Positions 18,036 to 27,721 are shown, counted from the first letter of the stretch. The stretch is 64,000 nt of DNA from Cyanobium sp. WAJ14-Wanaka (GCF_024345375.1 NZ_JAGQAZ010000001.1:964661-1028660), one strand, 5' to 3'. Translations and numbers: made by a program. Notes: generated by a model from the letters alone, not told the origin.

Positions 18036-18533
18036 GTGGAATTCAACGTTGTAGAAATTTTGGTGCCATCGGTACCCTCTGACCTAGGCCAGGTAGCGCT
18101 TCTGGTATTGCGGGTATTTACGGGGATCTGCTTTATCCGCCACGGCTGGCCGAAGTTGCGCAATCTGAAAACCTGGTCGACGGCGATGAAAACGCCTGCC
18201 TGGCTCTGCTTCCTATCAGCTTTCTCAATGTGGGGTGCAGGCATAGCCCTAATTCCTGGATTCCTAACGCCTCTAGCCGCAATCGCCATTTTTGTGTCGA
18301 TGGCCTACGCAATGGTGCTCGAAATATTTGCGGGCACACCATTCATCGCACCCGATCCCTACCAAATTCCCGAAGGCGACTACGCAGGGCCCATGGGAGT
18401 GGGCGAGCCTCCCAGCTGGGAAAAAGCAGCTATGTATGTGGTGATGTGTCTGGTGCTAGCCACATGTGGAGGCGGCCTCTTTTCGGTAGACAACCTCCTA
18501 ATCGCAGACCTAGTTACAAGCCTGTTGGGCTGA
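18036..18533 (+). CDS. DoxX family membrane protein
   Basis: This 165-residue protein has four hydrophobic helices and the DoxX-type N-terminal pattern LRVFTGICFIRHGWPKL. DoxX-family proteins are small membrane proteins often found beside quinone-linked oxidoreductases; their functions vary. The start is GTG at 18036. A hydrophilic loop (about residues 105-130, rich in Pro and Gly) separates the last two helices, which is unusual for simple four-helix members. It is convergent with the end of the oxidase/GMC operon, with a 12-base gap, so it is not in that operon. Confidence 0.7.
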   Translation: MEFNVVEILVPSVPSDLGQVALLVLRVFTGICFIRHGWPKLRNLKTWSTAMKTPAWLCFLSAFSMWGAGIALIPGFLTPLAAIAIFVSMAYAMVLEIFAGTPFIAPDPYQIPEGDYAGPMGVGEPPSWEKAAMYVVMCLVLATCGGGLFSVDNLLIADLVTSLLG

Positions 18534-18545
18534 AGTTATATAGTT

Positions 18546-20189
18546 CTACAATCTAGCCAACAGATGATCCCCAACACGCAGGGCGTTGGCGATGGCGGTA
18601 AGGGATGGGTTGACCGCGCCAATTGTGGGCATGAAACTGGTATCTACAACGTAAAGGTTATCGAGTTCATGGGCCTTGCAATCAAGGTCCAAAACCGAGC
18701 TTGCTGGGTCCTTGCCAAAACGGCATGTACCGGCCTGGTGCCCGACTGCAGCAATATTCATATCGCTCTTGATATAGAACTGTCGCTCAATAAGATGATT
18801 TTTTAAGTAAAGGCGATCCAGCAGATCGGTCAAACGTCCATAGAGGCGGTGGGCAGCAGTTTGATTATTGAGCGTATAATTCAGCTTGATATCACCATTG
18901 CCATTAACGGTTACTCGGTTTTCAGCAGCGGGGAGATCTTCTGAGGAAATCCAAAAATCAAGGGCATGCTCGGCAATCTTATCCATCGACCAGCCAGGCA
19001 TCAGGAAAGTTTCAAGGGGGGCATAGCCCTTCATGATCGTGCCATTGGTCTTACCGGTCATCTGAATATTACCCATGGGGTAATCAAAATCGGCATCACC
19101 TAGGTACCAATCATTTACAGAAATAGTCTTCTGGAAAGTTGTGGTATTCGGCTCATGGGACAGGGCAACCATTGCCTTACTATTGTGGAACATATAGTTA
19201 CGACCCACCTGGTCAGAGCCATTGGCCAAGCCATTTGGATGCTTGTCGTTGGCCGACATCAGCAGCAAACGCGCACTATTTGCAGCACCACAACTGACCA
19301 CCACCACATCACCACTGACGGTCATGGGGGCGCCATCTCGCTCGAGCTCGACAGATTTAACAGAACGACCAGATGGATCTGTCACCAACCGCTTTACATG
19401 GGCCCGGGTTAGCAGAGATACGTTATGGGCACCCAAAGCAGGTCTGACACCAAGCACTTCCGCATCAGACTTGGCATGCATCAAGCAGGGGAAGCCATCG
19501 CAGCAGTTGCACTTTCGACAACGGCTGAAGGGAAAATTATCCTCATCAAGCATTACCCCAGTGGGAGCATGGAAGGGGTGTAACCCAGCTGAACGAAGAT
19601 CGTCGACGAGCTTCTGAATGCGGGGCTCGTGGGCAATTGGGGGATGGGGATAGGCACTACTGCAGGGTGGTTCGGTGGGATCCTCACCCCGCAGTCCATG
19701 CACGTGGTACATCTGCTCAGCCCGCTGGTAATAGGGCTCAAAGTCGGTATAGCGCAGGGGCCAGGAAGGAGAAATACCATCAAAGTGGACCAACTCCTCA
19801 AAATCCTGTTGGCGCAGGCGGAAGTGGGCCGCGCCATACATTTTTGTAGCGCCACCAACGAAATAGTGGCTGCCAGGTTGAAATGCCTTGCCCTGTTTGT
19901 CGTACCAGGTGTCCTTAGAAACGTAGCGACCCTTCTGAAATACCTCCTCCGCATCCCAGTTCTCGGGCTCCTGGGGTAGCCAATCCCCCCGTTCCAGAAT
20001 CAATATTTTTTTTCCACTGGGTGCCAAATGGCGAGCCAAGGTGCCTCCGCCAGCGCCACTACCGATAATCACCACATCAAAATGGGCGCCATCGGCCACC
20101 TCCAGCTGACGTGCCTCAGGCAAAGGTGAGATGGCCATGGAAGGCCCAGGCAAAGCAGCGTTGTTTTGATGGATAGCCATGGTGAACAA
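18546..20189 (-). CDS. GMC-type FAD oxidoreductase with intact catalytic pair and Cys cluster
   Basis: This glucose-methanol-choline family flavoprotein is 547 residues long and has no signal peptide, so it is probably cytoplasmic or peripheral. FAD-binding fold VVIIGSGAGGGTLARHL is near residue 40, and the C-terminal catalytic pair is present: His484 in HQAGTCRFG and Asn527 in AVNPSLT. A cysteine-rich segment (Cys224, 227, 229, 230 and 235, in CRKCNCC..FPC) resembles the Cys-rich region of gluconate/fructose dehydrogenase-type GMC enzymes and may hold a metal or Fe-S centre. It likely oxidises a sugar or polyol. It is the last gene of the oxidase operon. A shorter start a few codons in (ATG at codon 4) is possible. 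Confidence 0.85.
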   Translation of the reverse strand: MFTMAIHQNNAALPGPSMAISPLPEARQLEVADGAHFDVVIIGSGAGGGTLARHLAPSGKKILILERGDWLPQEPENWDAEEVFQKGRYVSKDTWYDKQGKAFQPGSHYFVGGATKMYGAAHFRLRQQDFEELVHFDGISPSWPLRYTDFEPYYQRAEQMYHVHGLRGEDPTEPPCSSAYPHPPIAHEPRIQKLVDDLRSAGLHPFHAPTGVMLDEDNFPFSRCRKCNCCDGFPCLMHAKSDAEVLGVRPALGAHNVSLLTRAHVKRLVTDPSGRSVKSVELERDGAPMTVSGDVVVVSCGAANSARLLLMSANDKHPNGLANGSDQVGRNYMFHNSKAMVALSHEPNTTTFQKTISVNDWYLGDADFDYPMGNIQMTGKTNGTIMKGYAPLETFLMPGWSMDKIAEHALDFWISSEDLPAAENRVTVNGNGDIKLNYTLNNQTAAHRLYGRLTDLLDRLYLKNHLIERQFYIKSDMNIAAVGHQAGTCRFGKDPASSVLDLDCKAHELDNLYVVDTSFMPTIGAVNPSLTAIANALRVGDHLLARL

Positions 20190-20210
20190 AAAGCAGGCGA
20201 AAGCTAGCCG

Positions 20211-22904
20211 CTACCCATTCGGGTAACGGTTCAATTGTGTAATCATCTTGGCCACCATCGCTGTCCAGCCTGTCTGGTGGGAAGCCCCCATGCCTCGCCC
20301 ATGGTCGCCATGAAAATATTCGTTAAAGGCAATTAGGTCACGCCAGTGGGGATCTTCCTGAAACAGCTGAACATCACCATTAAAAGGCCTCTGGCCATCT
20401 TGATTTCTAGTAAAGATGCTTACCAGGCGTTTCTCTAATTCAAGGGAGGCCTCCCAGAGATTAATCCAATTGCCAGAGCGTGCAGGAAACTCAACCTTGA
20501 AATTGTCGCCATAGAAGTGGGCATATTTCTGCAAGGACTCAATTATAAGAAAATTAAGTGGCATCCAGACTGGGCCGCGCCAATTCGAATTGCCGCCAAA
20601 CATGCCGACAGGGCTATCCCCGGGGCTATAGGCCAGCCGCTCACTATCAGCACCCTCCGTAAATGAATAGGGATCTGATTCATATACTTTTGAAAGCCCC
20701 CTGATGCCATAGGGTGAAAGGAACTCTTCTTCATCAAACAGACGTTCACAGATCCTTCGGAGACGATCCATGGGTACGAGGGTAAATAAGAGGCGATCGT
20801 TATTCCATTTGCCTAAATTGTGCTCAAGCCAGGTAGGGGAAGTGCGCTCATGCACAAACCAAGCCAAACTACTTTTAACATCTAACACTGGCAAACGATC
20901 GACTGTCTCACGATCAAAGCTGGATACGGCGAGCATGGGGATTAAGCCGGACAGGGAGCGGGTCCGCAGATAGGCAGAACTTCCATCTGGACGCTTGAGA
21001 ACATCGTAGTAAAAACCATCATCCTCATCCCAATTTACGAATCCATGGGCAGACTGGGAAGCCGGCGAATTGAGAGTGATTGCCAGTAGAGAAAAATCAT
21101 AAACAAAACGCTCACAAATGTCACAATATCCTGGAACATCCTTACTTAACTCTACCGCTATATTTAACATATTAAGGCTCAGCGATGCCATCCATGCAGT
21201 GCCATCGCACTGTTCGATTCGGCTACCATCGCGAAGCGGGAAACGGCGATCAAAAACAGCAATATTGTCCAGCCCTAGAAAGCCTCCATCAAAAATGTTG
21301 TCACCATCCCTAGCATTTCGGTTAGCCCACCAACCATATTCCAAGAGCAGCTTGCGCATTGATGAGGCGAGGAACATCGTGTCCCGGTTGCCGGTTTGCC
21401 TTTCTTCAATTTGGAAAATTCGCATGGCCGCCCATGCCCCAATGGGAGGATTGGGATCGGATAATGCCCATTCATAGGCAGGGGTTTGGGCGGTAGGATT
21501 GGTGTAATGGGGAGAGCGCAAAAGCATGCACTGAGTCTTTGCAGTTGCGGGATCAAGAGTGGCAAATGCAACGGCATGGAACATTAAATCCCATTGGCAA
21601 AAATAGGGATATTCCCAAGCATCTGGCATCGAAATAACCTGATGGGCATGGAGACGATCCCACCTGGCTGTTTCCGTAAACCTTCGCCCTTCAGGCGGCT
21701 TTTCTTGGGTGGGATCACCCTCTAACCATCTACCAACACTCCAGCCGTAGTATTTTTTGCACCAAAGCAACCCGGCCAATGCCGTGTTATGGATCAAGCT
21801 TTGATCACCAGAAAGGCCAGGGGTGCAGTATTCATTGAATTCTTGGCACTCTTTCTCCCTGGCAAAGAAGATATTGTCAAATTCCACTCCAAAGGGTTCA
21901 TCGGTATGGTCGCAAGGCCTCAAACGCAGTTCCAGGCACCACTCCTCGCCAGGAGCGAGTGTTCGCTGTAATAGGCAAGCCGCTTTTGTTCCATTTTGAT
22001 CTGGATTAATAGCCCCATGCTCAGAGCCAATCAAGAAGCGATGGAATCCATCTTTCTGGTAAGGAGTGGTATTCGGCTGATTAAAAAGTCTTTGATAATT
22101 AGTTTCGTTATCAGTAAACAACCACTGGCCAGTCTCCTTACACAAAAGCTCGCATGCCGGCAAATCAGCGAGCTGGGGGATTAATACACGATCATTCTCA
22201 AGCGACATAGGCTTACGAACCTCGCCTGGATAACCCCATGCCCAAGTGTTGCGAAGCCAAACGGTAGGCAAAAGATGTATCGGAGCTGGATCAGGCCCTC
22301 GGTTAACCGCACGAATCCTGATCAAAATGTCTGTAGATGATGCCTTTGCATACTCTATAAAGACATCAAAATAACGATTTTGATCGAAGGTTCCGGTATC
22401 TACAAGTTCAAATTCAGGCACATCACGGCCACGCCTGCCATTCTCCTCGAGCAAATGCTGATAGGGAAATGCGGCCTGGGGATACTTATACAAGCCCCGC
22501 ATGAAGCTGTGGGTTGGCGTATTATCAATATGAAAGTAGTAGTCTTTAATGTCCTCTCCGTGGTTACCCTCCTGATTGGCAAGGCCGAATGGACGCTCCT
22601 TCAGAATTGGGTCAACACCATTCCAGAGGGCCAATGAAAAACAGAGGCGACATTGCTCGTCGCAGATTCCCAGCAATCCATCTTCTCCCCAGCGATAAAC
22701 ACGGGAGCGGGCATGGTCATGGGGGAAGGAACTCCAGGCGTCACCGTCGGCCGAATAATCCTCCCTAACCGTGCCCCATTGGCGCTCAGGCAGATAGCTG
22801 CCCCATAGGGACCAGGGCTCTAGGCCCTGGTCCCGTTCTGAAATACGCTGCAACTCCGCAGGCATCGAGCCCTGATCAATGGATTGAGTGGGAGAAGATG
22901 TCAT
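20211..22904 (-). CDS. GH63-type (MGH1-like) glycosidase
   Basis: This 897-residue protein has no signal peptide, so it acts in the cytoplasm. It resembles cytoplasmic GH63/mannosyl-oligosaccharide-glucosidase-like enzymes: an N-terminal beta-rich domain, then an (alpha/alpha)6 barrel containing WDLMFHAVAFATLDP (family acidic residue in a WD motif) and NWRGPVWMPLNFLI near residue 795. Bacterial GH63 proteins cleave alpha-glucosides or compatible solutes such as mannosylglycerate; the substrate cannot be fixed here. It lies between two GMC flavoprotein genes with gaps of only 4 and 21 bases, so it may release the sugar that they oxidise. Confidence 0.8.
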   Translation of the reverse strand: MTSSPTQSIDQGSMPAELQRISERDQGLEPWSLWGSYLPERQWGTVREDYSADGDAWSSFPHDHARSRVYRWGEDGLLGICDEQCRLCFSLALWNGVDPILKERPFGLANQEGNHGEDIKDYYFHIDNTPTHSFMRGLYKYPQAAFPYQHLLEENGRRGRDVPEFELVDTGTFDQNRYFDVFIEYAKASSTDILIRIRAVNRGPDPAPIHLLPTVWLRNTWAWGYPGEVRKPMSLENDRVLIPQLADLPACELLCKETGQWLFTDNETNYQRLFNQPNTTPYQKDGFHRFLIGSEHGAINPDQNGTKAACLLQRTLAPGEEWCLELRLRPCDHTDEPFGVEFDNIFFAREKECQEFNEYCTPGLSGDQSLIHNTALAGLLWCKKYYGWSVGRWLEGDPTQEKPPEGRRFTETARWDRLHAHQVISMPDAWEYPYFCQWDLMFHAVAFATLDPATAKTQCMLLRSPHYTNPTAQTPAYEWALSDPNPPIGAWAAMRIFQIEERQTGNRDTMFLASSMRKLLLEYGWWANRNARDGDNIFDGGFLGLDNIAVFDRRFPLRDGSRIEQCDGTAWMASLSLNMLNIAVELSKDVPGYCDICERFVYDFSLLAITLNSPASQSAHGFVNWDEDDGFYYDVLKRPDGSSAYLRTRSLSGLIPMLAVSSFDRETVDRLPVLDVKSSLAWFVHERTSPTWLEHNLGKWNNDRLLFTLVPMDRLRRICERLFDEEEFLSPYGIRGLSKVYESDPYSFTEGADSERLAYSPGDSPVGMFGGNSNWRGPVWMPLNFLIIESLQKYAHFYGDNFKVEFPARSGNWINLWEASLELEKRLVSIFTRNQDGQRPFNGDVQLFQEDPHWRDLIAFNEYFHGDHGRGMGASHQTGWTAMVAKMITQLNRYPNG

Positions 22905-22908
22905 CAGA

Positions 22909-24453
22909 TTAGGATTTGAAAAGGGAAGCCTTCAGGGATTCAGCTATACGCATGGCATTGGCGATGACCGTGAGGCCAGGCCCCACCGCAGGGCAACTGG
23001 GGAAGAGGCTGGCATCAGCAATAGTGAGGTTGGCTAGTTCATGGCAGCGGCCGTCGAGGCCAACAACGGCAGTGGCCGGGTTATCTCCCATTCGGCAGGT
23101 GCCACAGGCGTAGCCCACCGCCGAAAGGGGAGCCTCACCACGGGGATGGGTGGGAGCCGCACTAACCACATGGGTGAGGGGATCTGCCTCCACCTCCTTG
23201 AGGGTGTCGATCCAGCGGTAGATCAGACGGTCATGGGCCTCACGGTTGTTGTGCACATAGTTGAGCTGGATACGATCACCGCGCAGGCTGACCCGGTTGT
23301 GGCGATCCGGCAACACTGGGCTGAGGGCCCACCAGGTAACTGAACGGGCTGCCAGCTGCTCGAGGCCCATGTTGGGTAGCAACTTGGTAACCAGGGAGAG
23401 CACCGGCGGCGATTCCGCAAACAGGGCATCCTGCAGAACTCCGCCCCCGTTCTGGATTGAACCCAGGGGGAAGCTCACATTTTTGTCACCCCAGAGGTAG
23501 TCGTTTACACCCAAACTGCGGGGGTAGCGGCCGTTATTTGGCTTTGCCGCCAGCTGAATAATTGAAGTGAGCTGGGGATGCATAAGGTTGCGACCCACCT
23601 GGTCTGAACCATTGGCCAATCCCCGGGGATGCTGGTCGCTGGCGGAGCGCAACAAAATCGCCGCCGTATTGATGGCACCAGCCGCCAACACCACCTGATG
23701 CCCCTGAAAGAGCCAGCTCTGGCCATCAATCAGGGCCTCCACACCCCGCACCTCATTACCGCTGGGGTTGACATGGAGGGAGCGCACATCGGCGCCCGTT
23801 CGAATCGTGATTGCCCCATCCTGCCCTTGGGAACCAGGGCCAGATCGGGCCAGGTCAACCCCAAAAAGCTCGGCATCACCAGAGGGATCCTGGGGCGAAT
23901 CAGACCAACTAATTGGCAGGTCATAGGGATTGGTGCCATGGCGCTGCAGCGCCGAGCGCAGCTCCTCCATGAAGGGCTCAATCGGCTTTGGCGCCTGGGC
24001 AAAGTCGTGGCTGCGGGCCGGTTCGGTCGGATCAATTCCGGCACGGCCATGCACGCAATAACGTGCCTCGGCCTGCCAGTACCAGGGGGCCAGGTCGTCG
24101 TAGGTCAGTCCCCAGGCAGGGGCATGACTTGCCTGCAGAGCAAGCCCGCCAAACTCCCGCTCCCGCATCCGCTCAAGCACCCCACCCCAAATCTTGGTGT
24201 TACCGCCAAGGGCATAGATGGCCTGGGGGGAAAAGGGATCCCCATCGGTGCCAAACCACTGCTCCTTCGGGTGGTAACGATCCTTTCTAAAAAGGCCCAC
24301 ATCGGCCACGTTTTGATCCTCGGCAGGCATTTGCCCACCCCGCTCCAAAAGCAAGACCTTGAGACCGGAGCCCACCAATTGGGCAACGAAGGTGCCCCCG
24401 GCAGCACCGCTGCCAACCACGATCACGTCATAGCTGATGTCGTCGATAATCAC
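22909..24453 (-). CDS. GMC-type flavoprotein lacking the catalytic His/Asn pair
   Basis: This 514-residue paralogue of the operon's last gene has a good FAD-binding fold (IVVGSGAAGGTFVAQL) and matching landmarks (LANGSDQVGRN, LTVIANAMRIAE). The residue aligned with the catalytic His is Tyr448 (YACGTCRMG), and the Asn position is Gly491 (AVGPGLT). The Cys-rich segment of the paralogue is also missing; ISWSDSPQDPSGDAELFG stands in its place. It may have a different chemistry, be a regulatory or electron-transfer partner of its paralogue, or be catalytically dead. No signal peptide is seen. It is 43 bases downstream of the oxidase subunit III gene. Confidence 0.82.
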   Translation of the reverse strand: MIIDDISYDVIVVGSGAAGGTFVAQLVGSGLKVLLLERGGQMPAEDQNVADVGLFRKDRYHPKEQWFGTDGDPFSPQAIYALGGNTKIWGGVLERMREREFGGLALQASHAPAWGLTYDDLAPWYWQAEARYCVHGRAGIDPTEPARSHDFAQAPKPIEPFMEELRSALQRHGTNPYDLPISWSDSPQDPSGDAELFGVDLARSGPGSQGQDGAITIRTGADVRSLHVNPSGNEVRGVEALIDGQSWLFQGHQVVLAAGAINTAAILLRSASDQHPRGLANGSDQVGRNLMHPQLTSIIQLAAKPNNGRYPRSLGVNDYLWGDKNVSFPLGSIQNGGGVLQDALFAESPPVLSLVTKLLPNMGLEQLAARSVTWWALSPVLPDRHNRVSLRGDRIQLNYVHNNREAHDRLIYRWIDTLKEVEADPLTHVVSAAPTHPRGEAPLSAVGYACGTCRMGDNPATAVVGLDGRCHELANLTIADASLFPSCPAVGPGLTVIANAMRIAESLKASLFKS

Positions 24454-24496
24454 GTCAAATTACCTCCGGTGGTTTGGGCTAGGGAAAGGATCAAAA

Positions 24497-25099
24497 TCAT
24501 TGCCACAAATAGATCAAGATAAATAGAACAATCCAGATCACATCAACAAAATGCCAGAAAAGCGAAGTGGCTTCTACCCCCTGCTCACCTTTTTCGTAGT
24601 TTCCAGGTAGAAAAGATTTGACCAACATCAGACCCATCAAGCCAATGCCCGTGGCAACGTGCAGGCCGTGGAAACCAGTAAGCAAGTAGAAGGTGCCACC
24701 GAAGGTGCCGGAGGTAAACCCAAACTCCAGCCCACTCCACTCCACGTACTGGCCGTAGAGGAAATAGGCCCCCATGGCCATGGACAAAAGCCAAAAACCG
24801 CGGAAGAGGGCAAGATTTTCCTTGGCCTTAAAACGCTCTGCCAAGTAGATGGTGCCACTACTTGAAACCAAAACGATTGTATTTATCAAGGGCATGTGCA
24901 CATCCAGCCCCGCCACCCCGGGCGGCAACCAGTTCAGGGCACTGGTTTTCAACACTGCATAACCGCTAAAGAAAGCCAGGAAAATTACGCTCTCGGAGCA
25001 CAGAAAAATAATAAAGCCCGTCAGATTATGCTTTTTCTCGTCATGGGGCTGGGGTTGGGGCTCGACAATTAGGGAGCTTGGCGGTGTAGTGAAAGTCAT
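24497..25099 (-). CDS. ctaE: haem-copper oxidase subunit III
   Basis: This 200-residue membrane protein has the subunit III core of about five helices. Blocks are IIFLCSESVIFLAFFSGYA, YLLTGFHGLHVATGIGLMGL and SLFWHFVDVIWIVLFILIYLW, the last being the family C-terminal signature. It contributes to the stability of the terminal oxidase in the membrane. It lies four bases after subunit I. Since subunit II lacks CuA, this belongs to the alternative (ARTO-like) oxidase set. Confidence 0.92.
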   Translation of the reverse strand: MTFTTPPSSLIVEPQPQPHDEKKHNLTGFIIFLCSESVIFLAFFSGYAVLKTSALNWLPPGVAGLDVHMPLINTIVLVSSSGTIYLAERFKAKENLALFRGFWLLSMAMGAYFLYGQYVEWSGLEFGFTSGTFGGTFYLLTGFHGLHVATGIGLMGLMLVKSFLPGNYEKGEQGVEATSLFWHFVDVIWIVLFILIYLWQ

Positions 25100-25102
25100 T
25101 GC

Positions 25103-26770
25103 TTAGTTCTCCTTGAGGGCCTGTTCGTAGGCCGCCTGGTTTTCCACCAGCGGCAGCCCACTGCCATAGCCATAGGGGCGGGAAATAACAGTGGGCACAA
25201 AGTCGCCAAAGTTGTCTTCATGGGGAGGGGAAGGCAACAGCCACTCAAGGCCAATGGCATTCCAAGGATTGGCGGGGGCCTTTTCTCCCCGAACCCAGGA
25301 GCTAATCATGTTGAGAAGGAAGGGAATAATCGAAACCCCCAGCAGGAAGGCCCCCAGGCTGGCGAGCACGTTCCAGAAGGCAAACTCCGGGTCGTAGGAA
25401 GAAACCCTCCTGGGCATACCCATCAAACCGAGGGGATGCATGGGCAGAAAATTGAGGTTTGCGCCAATGAAGGTCAGGGCAAAGTGCAGCTTGCCCAGCC
25501 CTTCGTAGGGCATGCGGCCCGTGAACTTGGGAAACCAGTGGTAGATGGCGGCGAAAATGCCCATAACGGCGGCGCCATAGATCACGTAGTGGAAGTGACC
25601 AACCACGAAATAGGTATTACTTACGTGGATGTCGATCGGCACTGTGGCCAGCATGATCCCGGTGATACCGGCAAAAACAAAATTAAATAAGCCCCCCAGA
25701 CAAAACAACATTGGCGTCGTTAGGCGAAGCTTGCCTCGCCAAATAGTGCCAAGCCAAGCAAAAACTTTCACCCCCGTTGGCACGGCGATCAACATCGTGG
25801 AGAACATGAAGAAGTTGCGCATCCACTGGGCCACCCCACTGGGGAAAATGTGGTGAACCCAAACAATCAGCCCCAGGAAGTCGATAATGAAAGAAGCCAA
25901 CGCCACGTAAACGTAGCCGAATAGGGGCTTGCGAGAGTAAACGGGGAAAAGCTCGGAAAAGATTCCGAATACGGGCAGAATGATTACATAGACAGCAGGG
26001 TGGGAATAGAACCAAAAGAAGTGCTGGTAAAGCACTGGGTCTCCACCACCCTCGGCCCGGTAAAAGCTTGTGCCAAAACTGAGGTCCATCAACAACATCA
26101 GCGCCCCGCCCGTGAGGGCAGGCAGGCCCACAAGTTGCAGACATTGGGCCGCAAGGGCTGTCCAGCAAAAAATAGGCATCTTGAACAGACCCATCCCCGG
26201 AGCCCGCATCCTCAAGATTGTGGTCACAAAATTAATGGCGCCCATGATCGAGGAGACGCCAGACAGGGCAACGGCCGTAATCCAAAGGCCCTGGCCATTG
26301 ACGAACGTGCCAATGGGGTTCTGGATACTTACGGGCGGAAATGACCACCAGCCCGAATAGGCAGGGCCGCCAGGTACGAAAAAGCTGGAAATAAGTAGGG
26401 TGCCAAAAATTGGCACCAGCCAAAAAGCCACCGCGTTCAGCCTGGGGAAGGCCATGTCCGGTGCCCCAATCATCGTTGGGATCAATAGGTTGTTGAGACC
26501 ATTGAGCACGGGGAAAATGAACAGGAACAACATGATTGTTCCGTGCATCGTGTAGATGCCGTTGTATACGGACCTATCAACCAGGTCGGATGCCGGGGTG
26601 ATCAGCTCACCACGAATAATCATGGCCAGCAGGCCACCGATTAGGAAATAGAAGAAGGCCAGCACGATGTACTGGATGCCAATGACCTTCGCGTCGGTGT
26701 TAAAGCTGAAGTAGCGCTTCCAGGAACCCTGCTCAGGCTGAAAATTTTCGCTAAATGTTGCTGAGGTCAT
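25103..26770 (-). CDS. ctaD: haem-copper oxidase subunit I (A2-type)
   Basis: This is the catalytic subunit that reduces O2 to water, 555 residues long with about twelve transmembrane helices. Haem and CuB ligands are visible: His in YTMHGTIM, the HPAVY pair (CuB His and cross-linked Tyr), the HH pair in VWVHHIFPSG, and HFHYV. The segment before the HPxVY motif reads FYSHPAVY. That is the Tyr-Ser form of A2-type oxidases, which replaces the Glu of mitochondrial-like A1 enzymes. It lies three bases after subunit II and should form an ARTO-like terminal oxidase with it. Confidence 0.93.
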   Translation of the reverse strand: MTSATFSENFQPEQGSWKRYFSFNTDAKVIGIQYIVLAFFYFLIGGLLAMIIRGELITPASDLVDRSVYNGIYTMHGTIMLFLFIFPVLNGLNNLLIPTMIGAPDMAFPRLNAVAFWLVPIFGTLLISSFFVPGGPAYSGWWSFPPVSIQNPIGTFVNGQGLWITAVALSGVSSIMGAINFVTTILRMRAPGMGLFKMPIFCWTALAAQCLQLVGLPALTGGALMLLMDLSFGTSFYRAEGGGDPVLYQHFFWFYSHPAVYVIILPVFGIFSELFPVYSRKPLFGYVYVALASFIIDFLGLIVWVHHIFPSGVAQWMRNFFMFSTMLIAVPTGVKVFAWLGTIWRGKLRLTTPMLFCLGGLFNFVFAGITGIMLATVPIDIHVSNTYFVVGHFHYVIYGAAVMGIFAAIYHWFPKFTGRMPYEGLGKLHFALTFIGANLNFLPMHPLGLMGMPRRVSSYDPEFAFWNVLASLGAFLLGVSIIPFLLNMISSWVRGEKAPANPWNAIGLEWLLPSPPHEDNFGDFVPTVISRPYGYGSGLPLVENQAAYEQALKEN

Positions 26771-26773
26771 GGG

Positions 26774-27721
26774 TCAGGCGTCGTGCGGCAGGGTGTTGGA
26801 GCCAGGAACATTCACTTGGGGAGGTGGGGCAGGCGGCACGGTTGCCCAGCCTGGATTTTTAAGCTTTTTGCGGGCCTCATACTGGCCGACGGCATCACTT
26901 AGGCCCGGCTGCAGTGGCTGGGTTGCAGCATTCTTAAGCCAGGCCTTATAGGTCTCTTCACTTTCCACCACCACATCCGCCTGGTTAGCGGCAAACCAGG
27001 TGCCACTGAATTGGGAATCCCTGAGGCGATAGCGACCTTCCCGGGTTGGGGTGATATTGAAATTAATGGCCCGGCCAGGAATTAGATCTTGCTTTAGGCG
27101 AAAAGCGGGGATAAAGAAACCATGGATCACGTCTTCCGATACCAGACGCAGGGTCACCGGCTGATCAACGGCCAAATGCAGTTCGCTGGATGAGACATGG
27201 TCCTGGGGATAGCGGAATTCCCAAGACCATTGCCTGGAGATCACCTCGACCTGCTCCGTGGGCAAGCGATCTCCTGCAAAGCCCCCCTGCTCTTCCCTCG
27301 CATCGGCCATGTGGATGTGCTCCATGGGGCCAAGCACTCCCAAGGTGGTGTTAACCCGCATGGCATAGACCGCAATGGCCATAACCACCACCAGCGGAAT
27401 CACCGTCCAAATCACCTCTAGCCGGGTGTTGCCCTCAATCGGCACCGCATCGCTCTCGTCGTACTTATCGGCGCGGTGCATCACCACCACCCAAAGCATT
27501 ACGGCAACCACGGCGCCAAATACAAAGGTGCCGAGGGCGGTCTCAAAGCTGAACAGGCCATCCACCAGCGGGGCGGCGGTGGAGGCCTGGACGGGCATCC
27601 AGTGGTAAGCCTGTTGGCCCATCCACCAGCTTGCTGCCACCAGGGCCACAACGGAGATGGCCAAAGCCACCAACTCTGGCTTCGTTATCGGGGAAGACTT
27701 GGGTCCGCTGGGGTTGGTCAT
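26774..27721 (-). CDS. ctaC: oxidase subunit II without a CuA site (ARTO-like)
   Basis: This 315-residue protein has two N-terminal transmembrane helices and a C-terminal cupredoxin domain. The first CuA histidine region is present (EDVIHGFFIPAFR, His200). In the later ligand loop the residues expected to be Cys, Glu, Cys, His and Met are Asp235, Gln237, Ser239, Phe243 and Asn246. The copper A centre therefore cannot form, and cytochrome c or plastocyanin is an unlikely donor. This is the known pattern of the cyanobacterial alternative respiratory terminal oxidase, thought to use quinol or another donor. It overlaps the upstream DUF2231 gene by four bases. Confidence 0.9.
   Translation of the reverse strand: MTNPSGPKSSPITKPELVALAISVVALVAASWWMGQQAYHWMPVQASTAAPLVDGLFSFETALGTFVFGAVVAVMLWVVVMHRADKYDESDAVPIEGNTRLEVIWTVIPLVVVMAIAVYAMRVNTTLGVLGPMEHIHMADAREEQGGFAGDRLPTEQVEVISRQWSWEFRYPQDHVSSSELHLAVDQPVTLRLVSEDVIHGFFIPAFRLKQDLIPGRAINFNITPTREGRYRLRDSQFSGTWFAANQADVVVESEETYKAWLKNAATQPLQPGLSDAVGQYEARKKLKNPGWATVPPAPPPQVNVPGSNTLPHDA

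Noticed and set aside
24497-27721. Standard cytochrome c oxidase (aa3) operon
   Set aside because: Subunit II lacks the CuA cysteines, histidine and methionine, so cytochrome c or plastocyanin oxidation by the usual route is not supported.
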